From Whitmania pigra (Eukaryota; Annelida; Clitellata; Hirudinida; Haemopidae): a stretch of DNA of 64,000 bases. The position numbers and the translations under genes are program-made. The first letter of the stretch is position 1; each line of letters begins with the position of its first letter. The stretch lies in assembly GCA_021613335.1 (NCBI GenBank), contig JAJTWR010000266.1, forward strand, positions 1,721,001 to 1,785,000, in the 5' to 3' direction. Under the pieces are notes generated by a model, which saw only the letters and a program-made list of their open reading frames with translations, searched no databases and had not been told where the DNA came from. This document shows positions 50,301 through 62,234 of the stretch, piece by piece.

Positions 50301-53300
50301 GATTATGTGGCCAATCGTTTATTTATCTATTTATGACTCAGCTCCTCTGCCCAATAGATTTGCAGGTTTGTGGCAATTAAATTAAGATATCTGAATTGAG
50401 TGATTCAATTAAACAAAGATAAACTTTACACAATTGTCGTCACTCGTTACAAACTGAAAACTAATCCTAGAAAGCAACAAAATTTCCAGAAAGTAATCAC
50501 AGACCATCAGTTGCCAATTTGAAGACCTCCTCGGGACTTTTTGATCGATCTAATACGTAACCTTGAGGAAATTAACATGCCAGTCATTTACCGCCACAAA
50601 TTAAATGCAACAATAAAGCAATAATTTAAATTAATGTTTGTTGGATAATGTTCATTGAATAAACTACAAGGAAAAACAGAATAATAATATTAATAATATA
50701 AAAAAACTTTCATAATTCATAGTTCAACAGCTTGCCCAGGGACCTCGTTAACTATTAAAAAGGCAGCAATCATAACCACATGTTGGCAATGTAGTATAAA
50801 GCCATAAAAATTTCAACTCAATATATGTGTACTTGTTTTATTAAACATAATATCCAGAAACAAGCACATTGCAAAACTCGTTGAGCATTGGTATCATCAC
50901 CATCATCATTGCCAAATGTTTACCACAACAGACCAAAATCCTGAGCAGAGTAAACGGCCAAAGGTGGCAAAGATCCCTCGGACCAGCCCGAAGTTGAACT
51001 TTGGTTGAAAACAGATTTTACTGGATTCAAAGATCCTGGTGCTGATGCAACTGAAAGTGGACTTTGCCTTCTATGAGATGATGAAGACTTTGCTGTTAAA
51101 AATCATTAAATATTATTATTAGTATTGAATTAATATATATATCAACATCAATCCACCAGTGAGTCCTAAGTAAATATGTTCAATATTTGTAACCAAATAA
51201 ATAATAACTACAATGTTCATAAATATTCAAAGTAGCATAGCAAATAGGAGACCCACATGATTTTTTCTTTTTTGATCCACCACTCGATGCCCCTTCTGGC
51301 CTCTCGTCCAGGTGAGTGAGATCTCCACCTGGTCTTATGCCATCTGAAAACATCACCTGCTTGTTCTCTGAGGGATGTCTTGCCATGCCTTTGATGAGTA
51401 ATTAAGGATGTTACTCACTTTTTACACTTAAGAAGACAACGTAATTATAAATTAGCAGATCAGTTTGCCTTCATCGTGACACAAAAAGTGAAACTAAGAT
51501 ATGATGACACTTTAGTTAAATTTCCAAACCTTGCTTTCTAAGAACACCAGTGGGCACCATGACTGGGGGCAAAGGATCAGAGGGAGTTCCTGCCTGGAGT
51601 GGTGGGGGAATGGTGGAGCAATACTCGCTCGAGTTGTTTGGGTTTGGACGAGAGGTTCTCGTAGGTATGGACATAGAGGAGAGCATATTTTGATAGCTAG
51701 AGGCTGTAAAATATTTTTCATCTTAAATTTTAAAGTCAGCAATTCTCTTTTTGGTGTGATTCCCTTTTTAAAAAACAAAGTGTGCCTATTGTTATGTTTT
51801 GGTGAGATTATTTACATAAGCAGAGGTGAATCTAGACAATTTTTGGGGAGTGGGTAGCTACTAATAAGTTCATCCAAAGTTGTAAATAATTTAAACAAAT
51901 TTTTTTAAAATGTGAATTAAGATAGATTTAATTTATTTTTTCTTAGATTTTAAAAATTGTGGGAGGGGAGCATGGTCACTGTTTACAAAGCACTATAACA
52001 TCTGAATGAATTGCTATCAGAAGTGTTAAAAGCTTAGCTTAATTTGAATCTAATCATAAATCCTTAGAAATGAAGAGCCAAAAAAAGACAAGAAGAAAAT
52101 CAGCAGAGCAGTACAAACCTCTATTGAAGTCAACAAAACATTTGCAGCAAACCCGTTCCTCTTTCTTGTTCAGATATTCGAGCGGATATCTCACATTGCA
52201 GCACTCATTGCAAAATATCTGCCAAAAATTACGTGTAAACAAGTTTAACATGCATTGTAGAAAAAGAAAATAACGATAGACTCAAAACAACAACAACAAC
52301 AAGGAAAAAAGTGAAGAGACCCTTGAATTCAATGATCATAGAGAAAAGTCAAAGTGAATCCTACAAGACAAACATAAATCATGAGGGACAAAAACTTGGA
52401 ACTAACCAGGCCACAAGCCCTGCAATGGTGACGTCTTCGAAGGAAGGAGAAAGAAGTCTCACACTGGAGGCACTTGCTCGTCGAAGAATCCGGCAGCCAG
52501 GGAGGCGAGACCTTCCCCAAATCTGTGATCGGGAGGTCGATGTTCGAACACCGTGACGGGGCGTGGAAAAATTGGGGTTGCGTGAATTGCAACGACCCAG
52601 GATGGGTGGGTCTCGAGTGAGGATGACTGGAATGGGTGTGTGTTTTTCTCTCTGGCTGGCTGATTGCAGAAGATCTGTGAAGTTCTGGTATCGAATCACT
52701 CGGAACGTTTTGGCACGCTTCTTCGGGCAGGTTTCTTCGGATGCATCCTTCTCTGCTCAGTTGTTCCTCTAAATTGTTTGAAGATCCTTCAGAAGCCTCT
52801 CCATTTTCTGTGCAATCCATCTGCTGATCAGATTCAATCACATTATTTGAATGATGTGCAATGGAATCTTGAACTCTGGCTTCTGCAACATTATCTATTC
52901 CATTACAAAGATCATCTCCATCTTGAACCAGTGAATCATTTGCAGAGGCAAAAGCCTCCACAATCTTGGAGGTCAAGATCTTGGCCTCCAAGAATGAATC
53001 TCCTTTTGGGAGGTCATCCATTGTCTCCTGGTCATCACCATCAGATTTCAGATCTTCAAGAGATATCGCATCATTATCCAGAGGGATTTGTTCGAGTTCT
53101 TGTTCCAAATGTGGCAAGCAATTCTTGTGCTTGTTCAGTTCATCCAACAATAGCTTCTCCTTTTCATGAAGCAGGATCTGTAGTTTGTCTGTTATGGCCA
53201 GTGATTTATCTACATGTGAACCATCAACATTTTTCACTGCACTTTCATCTTCAAGATCTTTTAAATTTGATCAAGAGATAAATATTTAGGTATATTATTA

Positions 53301-53310
53301 AAAATAAGAC

Positions 53311-53345
<35 letters not shown>

Positions 53346-53367
53346 TATTATTATTATTATTGTTATA

Positions 53368-53421
<54 letters not shown>

Positions 53422-55385
53422 CATTATTATTATAAATACAACTAGTAACCAACCTTGTGAATCATTACTGATGACCACATTCATTTCTTCTATAAAAGCA
53501 GCAGCCTCCAGTTCCAGTTTCTTCAGAGCAATGCTATCTTCATCGTGATCACCATTCTCGTATTCGTTTTCATCAACTTTCCTGTTAATTTCACCGTTCT
53601 TGTGACTATCATTCTTGTACTCATCCTCAGCAACCATATCAGAAAGGTTGAATGCCCCAACATCGATGAATTGCTCGTGGGTTTGAGACTCAACTTCCAA
53701 AGAGTGGCATCTCATGTCTGCATCTGACAGCTTTACAAAGGTGTCCTCGTCAAATTCTTCCTGAACTTGGAAAGCGTGACACGGTTCTTCCGAGCTGGAA
53801 CTTTCTCGAAAACATTCCCCCTCTTTTGACGAGTCATTGTGATCTCCAAAAGTTTTTCCTGATTTAATTTTATCGATGGTCTTACCAGCGATTGGTTCTT
53901 TGATGAATTGCTCGCTCATGCTTTTTTCGACGAGCAACGCACTGGTTTCAAAGCCTGCCGTTTCCTCTTTAATGATCATTTTTGCTTGAGAGGTGGCAAA
54001 CTCTTCATTGTTTTCAAGTTGGTTGCCTTTAGCAACTAATTCAACCAATGTAAATGAATTGGCCTCGTGGTCTGATGCTTCACTTTTGGTGATTATTTTT
54101 GTTTCAGAGAAAGTGCATGTATCATGATTTATATCTACAACTAATTGTTCACTTGCACTTGCTTCGACCAATGATGAATAGACATCACGAGTTTCGTGCT
54201 CCATTTCAAGATGATCTTTTGCTTCATCTAAATTCGATTTTGCTATTCCCTCTGGAAATTCTCCAGATGTAGTGCTTTCATTATAAAATTCAGATAATGC
54301 AGGTGTCTTTTCAAAACTTTCTTTTACGATTACTACATCACTTTGAACTTGTGGATAATCTTCAGCATTCACAATTATCGGATTATTAAATATGGTCCCA
54401 AAACTTTTATCAGAAATTGCTTTAGGCAAAGATTTAATTGGTACAACCTCCAAATCAATATTTGGTAGTTCCACAGCAATAGCCTCGTTTGATTTCTGTG
54501 ATTCAGCACATTCAGCAACCTCAGAATTCATAAGCATATGTTCTTGTGATAGATACAAATGTTCAAAGTTTTCATGCATGCTGCTGACATTATATCTGGG
54601 ATTCCTTAACAATACTGGCTTAAAATTTTCAACACAAATACAGGATTCAATCGGAAACTCTTGATCAAACTCATTAATGTTCTTGGTTTCATCACATTCA
54701 ACATCATCATCCAATACTTCAACTGTCATTGCTGAGTCCAAATCATTGGTAAGTGGGGAGGGAAGGCCTTCTACAATCTCACCCAATTCCGAAGCATTGT
54801 CCTCTGACGGGGATTTGTCATGGAATCTAGAATCATTGCAACAAACATGATTTACAACATTCTCTCGGAGAAAGTGCTTGCAATATTTGTTTAGGGAAGA
54901 CAAGATATTATTCGTGCTAGGCAAACAATGTTTTGAGATTTTGGCTTCACTTGTGCTTTCACAGATCTGACTACATGAACAAACACAATAATGTAGGTGA
55001 ATATAAGGTCAGTCTATTTAATGTGTAAATTGCTTTTTAAATTAAAGCAGTTACAATGAAAGGTCAATCGAATTGAATGAAACATTAAAATTAGTTCTAA
55101 ATCCTTCAAAAGTGACATTACCATCAAACCTGTAACCAGAAATTAAAATGAATAAAAGTTACAAACCTTTTGCTTTGATGTAATACCTTCCCTTCACAGA
55201 AAATGTCTGTTTGAATTTCATCATTGCTCTCAAAATCTCTCAAACTCTCAATTTCTTTCCTATCTTTAATGAATGTTTAAAAATACTTGTAGCTATTCGA
55301 AAAAGTATTTAAAGCAATCATATATACTTTCTTGTTCTTCAAAATCATTCAAAACTTGATCCAAATCAATTCCAAATTGGTCCAT
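47351..55385 (-). CDS. SARA/endofin-type FYVE protein (ZFYVE9/ZFYVE16 family)
   Basis: Early-endosome protein that binds PI3P and presents SMADs to TGF-beta/BMP receptors. Start '[19 protein letters not shown]' at 55385, then a short exon at about 55263 and a very large acidic low-complexity exon (about 53453-54956). The FYVE domain is split over two exons: '[15 protein letters not shown]' and '[10 protein letters not shown]' (about 52440-52540), then '[18 protein letters not shown]' and 'RVCCKC' (about 52115-52220); WxPD, RRRHHCR and RVC are all present. Exons at 51532-51708 ('[14 protein letters not shown]') and 51255-51388 ('[14 protein letters not shown]') match the linker of SARA/endofin. 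The C-terminal domain spans about ten exons from 51100 to 47351, with '[15 protein letters not shown]', '[20 protein letters not shown]', '[20 protein letters not shown]', '[16 protein letters not shown]' and '[19 protein letters not shown]'. Stop at 47351. Whether the SMAD-binding segment is functional cannot be read. Confidence 0.92.
48575..48692 (+). repeat. Dispersed repeat, copy 2
   Basis: In an intron of the SARA gene: 'GTTTATTTGTATAGAGCC', 'AAGCGTCAGGGGCACC', 'GGCTGGGTCGTGAACACGA'. Same order and orientation as at 6277-6440. Confidence 0.65.
53297..53418 (+). repeat. ATT trinucleotide microsatellite
   Basis: About 120 bases of TTA/ATT units with minor interruptions in the intron just 3' of the large acidic SARA exon; on the minus strand it reads as poly-Asn or poly-Ile and inflates an open frame. 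Confidence 0.92.
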
Positions 55386-55917
55386 TTTAGACTTCGCATA
55401 TAAATGTTAAGCAACCATCTTCTGGTAAAGTAATAATGACTGTTTGGAAGGCAGTGCAATACTAATTATCATGTGTAAGGAGTTGACTTCATATAATTAT
55501 GGAACGACAATAACCAAAAATCTTTTGGTTCGCTTCTTTGAAACGGTCGCCTTTTCTTTATTTTGGCGAGAAAACTGAATTTTGTAAAACTGATGATAAG
55601 GCATAAAACATAGAAAACTTTGTTTCTCAAGACCAAACATCCACAGCACGTATGAAACGCAGATAGACTTTTAAAATTATAATCCACTTTTTCAAGCAAA
55701 ATAGTTTTTGGCTAGCCTATGATAGATTGTTTTATTTTTATTTACATTTTAAATCTAAATTAATATTTACTAAATTTTGTAATTATGCTGGGTAAGATGC
55801 GTTAACACTAAATATTTGTGGAAACCTGTATAAGAACCATAGCATCGTGGACAAGAAGTATTTTTCTTGATTCCTGTGCTCTGAGTTGTCTGTTTTCTTT
55901 GCAGTTTGTTAACAGCC
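55386..55917. promoter_or_regulatory. Probable bidirectional promoter region, SARA (-) / TMEM14 (+)
   Basis: 532 bases separate two divergent start codons (55385 minus, 55918 plus). An AG acceptor precedes the TMEM14 ATG by 15 bases (55904), so its 5' UTR is probably spliced. No TATA box or other element can be named with confidence. Confidence 0.45.
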
Positions 55918-56716
55918 ATGGATTACTTATCTTTTGGTTATGCTTTTGCCATAGCTGCAGGAGGTTTAATCGGATATTTGAAGGCTGGTAGGTAAAGAAA
56001 ACTTGCAATAAAACCAGGTTTTAAAAAGTTACGTAACGTGACACTCTGGTCTGAATATCGTATTGTGTTAGGCTAAGGCATTGGGTCAACTAGAATTGCA
56101 TATTGCTATTCTATAGCAATGAATAAATTTATTAATTGGCTTTCACAAAGGTAGCACAGCCTCATTAATTTCTGGTCTTATCTTTGGTGGACTTTCTGGA
56201 CTTGGTGCCTACCATACTTCTCAAGATCCAGCCAACTGTGCTCTTCTGTTTGGTGAGCATAAAACTTGAATGAAAAAAAAATTAAAAGAACTGTGTAAGA
56301 ATGCTGGATTATTGTTAATACTTAGTTTGTACACCCAAATTTGCTTGGTCCCCAATAACAGCAAGAATAAATATAAATTGTTTTGAACTGTTAAGTGCTA
56401 TTGCAACTGTACTATGCCATTGCTATGAGAACATTTAATGGTTGATAAGCATTGGAAATGTTGTCGTCTTGTAATCGCTCCAGGTGTCTGTGGCTCATTG
56501 GGTGCCCTCATGTCATATAGAGCCTATAATTCTGGCAAGTTCATGCCAGCAGGTATTGTTGCAACCCTCAGGTAAGCATTTTCAGTTCTTCATTATAGGT
56601 TTTGTTACTGGGCTAAAATGATGAGCTGGTATTATTAAATTAAATTAAATCTTACATTCTACAGCATTCTGATGGTTCTGAGGCTGTTGCCAAGGATGGT
56701 TGCCAAATTGAATTAG
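55918..56716 (+). CDS. TMEM14: TMEM14-family small membrane protein
   Basis: Four short exons: 55918-55987, 56152-56252 or so, about 56483-56571 and about 56666-56716. The protein is '[20 protein letters not shown]', then '[20 protein letters not shown]', '[20 protein letters not shown]', '[16 protein letters not shown]' and a basic end. The Gly-rich membrane segments, SQDP motif and 'SGKFMPAG' are hallmarks of TMEM14A/C. About 105 residues, the family norm. TMEM14C helps import protoporphyrinogen into mitochondria in vertebrates; whether this copy does so is unknown. Head-to-head with the SARA gene. Confidence 0.92.
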
Positions 56717-57002
56717 ATGTTGAGCACCAAAGATGTTGAACAATTTTTTAAAAATCATTTATGATTTATTTTATGCTAAATTATGTTAGTGCTTCAGGCA
56801 CCACTTATTAAGAGCTCTTTAACTAATATTTTGTGTCATGTCATAACGTTTCTAAATTTGAACTATGAGCTGTAATTGCTTGATCCAGAACACGAAATAC
56901 ATCGTCTTGTTGCTTCTAGTTATCAGGGATTCAGAAAACCTAAGTTTGTCTAAATAATTCGTAGTCTGGATTTGCTTATCTGGTAAATATTGTGTACAAC
57001 AG

Positions 57003-57820
57003 ATTGCGTGTCTTTAGCCGTGATCTGCTTTCTTTCCGTTGCGCTGGCTAGTTTGAATATGTCGTTTGGATCTTGTGCACTAGAATTTGTCGTTGTCTGC
57101 CGCCGAGACTCGGACTTTTATAATGTCTAGATTTCAAAAATTTATTTAGATAAAAGCCGGGTTGTCATCCTCTACTTCGATATTTAATTACGCCGGTCTA
57201 TTAAAACGTCTAAGATGGTTGTGTACATATAGGAATTATGAATTAATGAAGTTAGACTAAATTTCCTGCATTTTAGGGAAATTTCATTGCGACGAAACTT
57301 CCTGTGAAAGAGCATGTTTATTCGGTCACCTGTTGACCGAACATGGCTGCGTAACGTGTGAATGCTATAATCCCTGCATGGTAAATGTGTATGGAGAGAC
57401 ATAAACTTATTGTCTGTTTTAAATCACTTTTTAAAATCTTCCTCTCATAATTTGAGGCAAGAATTTGTCCGGAACATATGGGTTGCGACGTCAACATTAC
57501 TTCGTGTGCAAGGATTCCATGCTCTTACGAAACATTTTGTTACCCAAGTGGGTCAATGAAATACTGCAAATGTACAGTTATTTGATTATTTTTCCGATTA
57601 ACTGCAGTATGTCCATTAATCAAATGCAACAAGGCGTGCAGGAAGTACAAAGTCGATGAGTTTCTCTGCCTGACATGCGAATGCGCAGAAACCAGAGTTA
57701 GTGTGATTATTTCTGAACGATTTTCGTTGAACGATAGCTTCAAAATGCATCAAATATCTTTAGGCGAGGACTGACCCACTAGCATCGATTCAGACTTCTG
57801 GTTTGTATCCCGAGCAATGA
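57003..57820 (+). CDS. Cysteine-rich secreted protein with antistasin-like modules
   Basis: Exons with matching phases: 57003-57050 (signal-like 'LAVICFLSVALA'; the initiating ATG must be further upstream), 57277-57380 ('FHCDETSCERACLFGHLL' then 'GCVTCECYNPC'), 57457-57571 ('CPEHMGCDVNITSCARIPC' then 'CYPSGSMKYCK'), 57608-57696 ('CPLIKCNKACRKYKVDEF' then 'CLTCECAE') and 57764-57820 (short tail, stop). Two modules show the antistasin spacing C-x4-C-x3-C...C-x2-C-x-C, with the terminal CxxCxC. Antistasin domains are serine-protease inhibitors; the reactive-site residue here cannot be assigned safely. The middle module has a different cysteine spacing. Could also be another small cysteine-rich extracellular family. 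Confidence 0.62.
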
Positions 57821-59186
57821 ACTTTGGAATTCACAAACTTGTGTGTGCAAATTTTGTAAAGGCTCTAAAACGTTCTTAACCAATAGCGGTTGAATAGCGT
57901 ATAGGCAATTTATCAATTTAAGAAAGGTGTTGAATATTAAAACTTTGTTCGCAGACAACACGAATGATTGGGTATCTCTTCATTTTCAAGTCTGGGTTTT
58001 TGATTTACTCAGGGTTAGATCAAGTCGGATGGGAACCTATAGCCTGCTTAGAAGGCAGACCCCCTTTCCAACACCCTTTATTAAACCACAGCACCACAGA
58101 CTAGTAACCTAGGGGGAAAATTATGTAAAATGAGCTAGTCTATAAAATGGGCAGTCAGTAAAAACACTATAAAAATAGAACAACACGAAACCAACTCTGC
58201 ACGAGTAATGAGTTGATATGGGTTGTGAAAATCTGCAAGTTTGCCTCTGCCTTAACAACATCAAAGATGAAAAGTGCTAAGAATAATGCAAAGTGGTGTC
58301 CAGAAGATGAGAAATTGCGAAATCTTTCCTGGAATTTTTTTTACAACAACTCCAGGTGACTCTCTTTGCAAAGGCAAGTACCAAGACTCAGTATTGGTTT
58401 TTGAGCTCTTTGAAGTTTAGGAAATTGACGTGTGACATTTGAGACTTCCACAAGCTTAGTTTTGTAATGAAGCACTTGGTGTTATCATTCAAATTCTTCA
58501 TATATTATCTTTGTTGATTGCTATCTTCAAGATAAAAAAATTTCTATCATAATCCGTTGAAAAGTTATTGACGTTCAAAGTTTTTGCCAAAAAATTTCGA
58601 CTGAAATTTTCCCATTATCTGGAAAAAATCTCTTGCTGCATTTAACAAGATGATCAATGTGCGATAACAGAGTATTGTGCTTGGCCATGAACGCCAATTA
58701 CGACATCATTTTTGTAATAAATAATAAAGCACACCTTACTAATAATAGCTCAATTTTGTGTGAGATAACAGCAGAAGAGCTAATGCGGATACGACCCAGA
58801 AGAAACAACACTAAATATATAATACATCCTAAAAACATGAGTTCATGATATGACTAATTGGGCAGGTTGAGAAAGAATTGCTTGTAATACAAGGTAAACA
58901 ATAGGCGCAGATGAAGCCGGGTGCCAGAACGCGTGAGCGTTCTTGCCGTGGGAGGGAGATGCTGCCCGTGGTTTGTATACATTCGATGGTCTTGTTCTGA
59001 ATCGGACAGCGTTTTTGAAGCTTAAGGTCAAATACTTTGAAAATCACGCCCTAAAATTGTATCATTTTAGGTCCGGTACTCAGATGGCGATTTTAATACT
59101 ACCTTCAAGTAACTTATAACATCCCTATTTGATGGGTATCTTATTTTCATTTCATTTTTAGTCTTAATTTCACTTACAGAAAATGC
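57821..59186. other. Intergenic region
   Basis: About 1.4 kb on the plus-strand path between the antistasin-like gene and the LRR gene. Short frames such as 58657-58848 lack splice partners. It may contain 5' exons of the LRR gene. Nothing supported. Confidence 0.45.
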
Positions 59187-61621
59187 ATGGTTAAATTATT
59201 AGTATCAAGAGTTCTGAATTTGAGGTTAGTTTCATTTAATTAGGATCATCCACCTCTCTTTGGCCTCTAAATGTTATAGAAATTTACTTGTTTTTTAGCC
59301 ACCAAAATTTATTAGCATGCCCATTTCGTTTGGGATATTTTGGTGTCAATCTAAGAGAGCTCAATCTTTCTCATAATTTCCTGACTGCCATTCCAGAGGA
59401 ATTAAGTTGTCTGAGAGGATTGGAATATTTGAATGTCAGTCACAACCAGCTCACGGATTTACCTGTTAGACCAGCTGAACATTGTTTGCATATGGTGATG
59501 CTCATGAAAATAATAACTTAATCTGTAATAACTGATAACGACTACCTTTTAAAGTTGTGGCTCTGATATGTTGCTCATACTTGTTAAGGATTGCATGATA
59601 TTTTTCTTAATTAGAATTTATTTATGTCTATATAAATATCATATCAAATTAGTCAGTATTAGTATTAGAGGCTAATTTTTGGAAAGCCATCACTAATAAT
59701 CACTAAATTTATTATGAAAAAAATTTCAAAAACATTGTAGGATTCCTTAGGGAATTTAAGATTTTTGTCTAAGCTGAGTTTAGCAGAGAATTTGTTCGCC
59801 TTTGTACCGCAATGCATTTATAGTCTGGAATGTCTCGCAAGTCTCAACCTTTCACATAACAGGATTAGAACCGTCCATTCCAACATTTGTAAACTTAGAT
59901 ATCTGGAAGAACTTTCACTAAGGTTTGCACGTCTTGAGACTACAATCATCGAAGATATTTAAATGTGTTTAGGAATTTATAAGTTTATAATGATTTTGAA
60001 AGTTTTATAGAGAAATGTTTATTAGTAATTATTAACTATTAATAGTTATTAAAATTAGTTGCAATAAGTAATTAATAGACTTAATTCAAGACTTAAATGT
60101 TTCAGATTCTGATTGGATCGAATATTCTGTAGTAAAAAGTTGTATTTCATTTTGTATAATTTTTTTTCCAGCAACAACTATCTTACATTTTTGCCATATG
60201 AGATATACTGGCTGAGCCTGTTAAAGGTGATGTTTGAAGTACCTGGCACATTTTCTGAGATAAAACTATGAAGAATGTATTGACCAAATGTAAAATGGCC
60301 CAATAATTTCAATGATGTCATCAATATTCATAAAATAATAATCATTAAAAAAAGCAAGCAGTTAATGTGTGCCAGAGAAAAATAAATGTGCTCTCTTAAC
60401 TATAATTATTCTTTGATTCTTAATAAACTTGGGCAGCACTTAGTGTCAAAAACCATTTTTTTTATTAATTTAAATTACCTTTTAATTGCGCAGGTGTTGT
60501 CAGTGTCGAACAACTTTTTGATCTGCCTCCCAAGAAGCATTGGTAAACTGTACTGTCTCTCTGAATTGGATGCTTCTCATTGCTTCCTAAGTTTCATTCC
60601 AGATGAACTCACATCATGTCACAGACTTTCCTTCTTGAATCTGTCTCACAACAAGTCTTTGGAAAATTTGTGATAATAGATAGTTGATTAGCAGTCACAC
60701 TCTTTGCAAAAATATCGATGATGTAATAAGATTTTGTTCCATTTTTAACAGCTTGAAAAAGCTGCCTGAGAAGATGGGAAACTTGATGAAGTTAAAGCTT
60801 TTGAAAATCAATAACAACTTCATCTCTTTTCTACCACATTCTTCCAAATACCTCGAGAAATGCAGATTCGTTTGTGAGTCTTTCGTATCTTAATCTAGGT
60901 CTCAATTTGTTATTGGGTCATAACATGAATAATTAATTATTTCATTAAGTGAATAGTTAACTTTGATTAAAATTTTTGTAATAATTCATTTCAGTAGAAT
61001 CCAATCCATTCCAATTGGAACACCTTCCACACAACATTAGCTCCAAAAAGGATGCCCCAATCCCAAAATTGCTACACTTGTCTGCTACAGAGATAATGAA
61101 GAGGGACATATGTTGGGAGCAAACAGTTCTACCTACAGTTCTCAGAGGTCTTTGTTCTGACATTATGCAATGATTAGGCAATTAACATACAATTTCATAA
61201 GCAACCTGTCCAGATTTTATCAACTAGCAGCATCAAAAATATGCACTTAACTACCAACTGCTTAACCAAAAAAATATTAACCTAATGGAGAGTTCACTCC
61301 ATGTATGCAGTCTGAGAAGTAAAGTCGTGTTAATCAGATGCTAGAGTATTTTGACTTTGCAAATTCATTGATAAGCTTCGCACGACATTTCGTACAAACT
61401 TACTTTTATTGAGTGCACAACAAATAACTTCAAAAATTTCCCTTGATACAGATATGTTTGCATCAGCTTCAAGATGCATCTCCTGCAATATGCCGCTGAT
61501 GGGTCCTCAAATGATTTCTTCAACGACCTGCAAGAAAGTCGTGACAGGTTCCGGTCTCGTGGTAAAAGTCCCGTTCGTGCAGCACACATGTGCAGGAAAT
61601 ATTTGTCAATTCCAGCCTTGA
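59187..61621 (+). CDS. Leucine-rich-repeat protein with C-terminal cysteine module, LRR1/LRRC28/58-like
   Basis: Exons: 59187-59234 or so ('MVKLLVSRVLNL'), 59300-59492 ('LRELNLSHNFLTAIPEEL'), 59742-59921 ('LSKLSLAENLFAFVPQCIY'), 60173-60228, 60495-60672 ('VLSVSNNFLICLPRSIGKL'), 60752-60871, 60995-61141 and about 61380-61621. At least nine LxxLxLxxNxLxxLP repeats of about 23 residues. After the solenoid, 'APIPKLLHLSATEIMKRDI' resembles the helix (possible BC-box) after the LRRs in LRR1 (PPIL5, a CUL2 substrate receptor). The last exon has paired cysteines 'CISCNMPLMGPQM' and 'FVQHTCAGNIC', like the cysteine module closing LRR1, LRRC28 and LRRC58. The long N-terminal domain of LRR1 is not seen, so extra 5' exons may be missing. 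The final splice is the weakest part of the model. Confidence 0.78.
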
Positions 61622-62234
61622 GTACGAAAAGACAAAGGTGTGCTGCGTAAAAATGTTTCTGCCCACATACCCAATCGATGTTTTTCTATCGACAAAGTCA
61701 ACAAAAATCTATTAAGATGTAGATTTATAGTTAAGTTAACCAAGCAATACTTCAGAGATCAGAAACTTATTACAACAATGAAACCCAGATTGAGTCAAAG
61801 ACTCTGCTTGACTAAGTTAACAGCACCTCAACAATACAATAGCATGTATACAAAACAACCTTAAAGCTGTAACAAATAGGATAATTTAAATAAATTGCCC
61901 TAAACAAAAAAAGCCACAAGATTTGGAGGTGGTGGCACTGGACACAATAAAAGAATATAATTATAACCATGAGTAATAATGTTAAGGAATTAATCCACAT
62001 TAATTAAGTTTAAATCGAGGATGGACTGTGAACTGTATACTTGACGTCATTATCATCATCTTTAACGAATACAAATGAGAAAACAAATCTTAACAGTAAC
62101 TCCAGAACAAACACAAGTATCCAGAGATGAATAAAAACTAGCCTAACAAAGAATCAAAAAAGATGTACTAAGTTCTGCATCAAAGCGAAAACTCAAAATA
62201 AGTGTCTGACGAGTTCCACTCTCACGTCAGCCAT
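61622..62234. other. Convergent 3' region, LRR gene (+) / DDX43 (-)
   Basis: About 600 bases between two stop codons on opposite strands; no further exon supported. Confidence 0.5.

Noticed and set aside
52664..53281. 205-codon plus-strand frame antisense to SARA
   Set aside because: Shadow of the well-supported minus-strand coding exon with the FYVE domain.
53297..53418. Poly-Asn/poly-Ile coding stretch in the large SARA frame
   Set aside because: It is translation of an intronic ATT microsatellite beyond a good GT donor.
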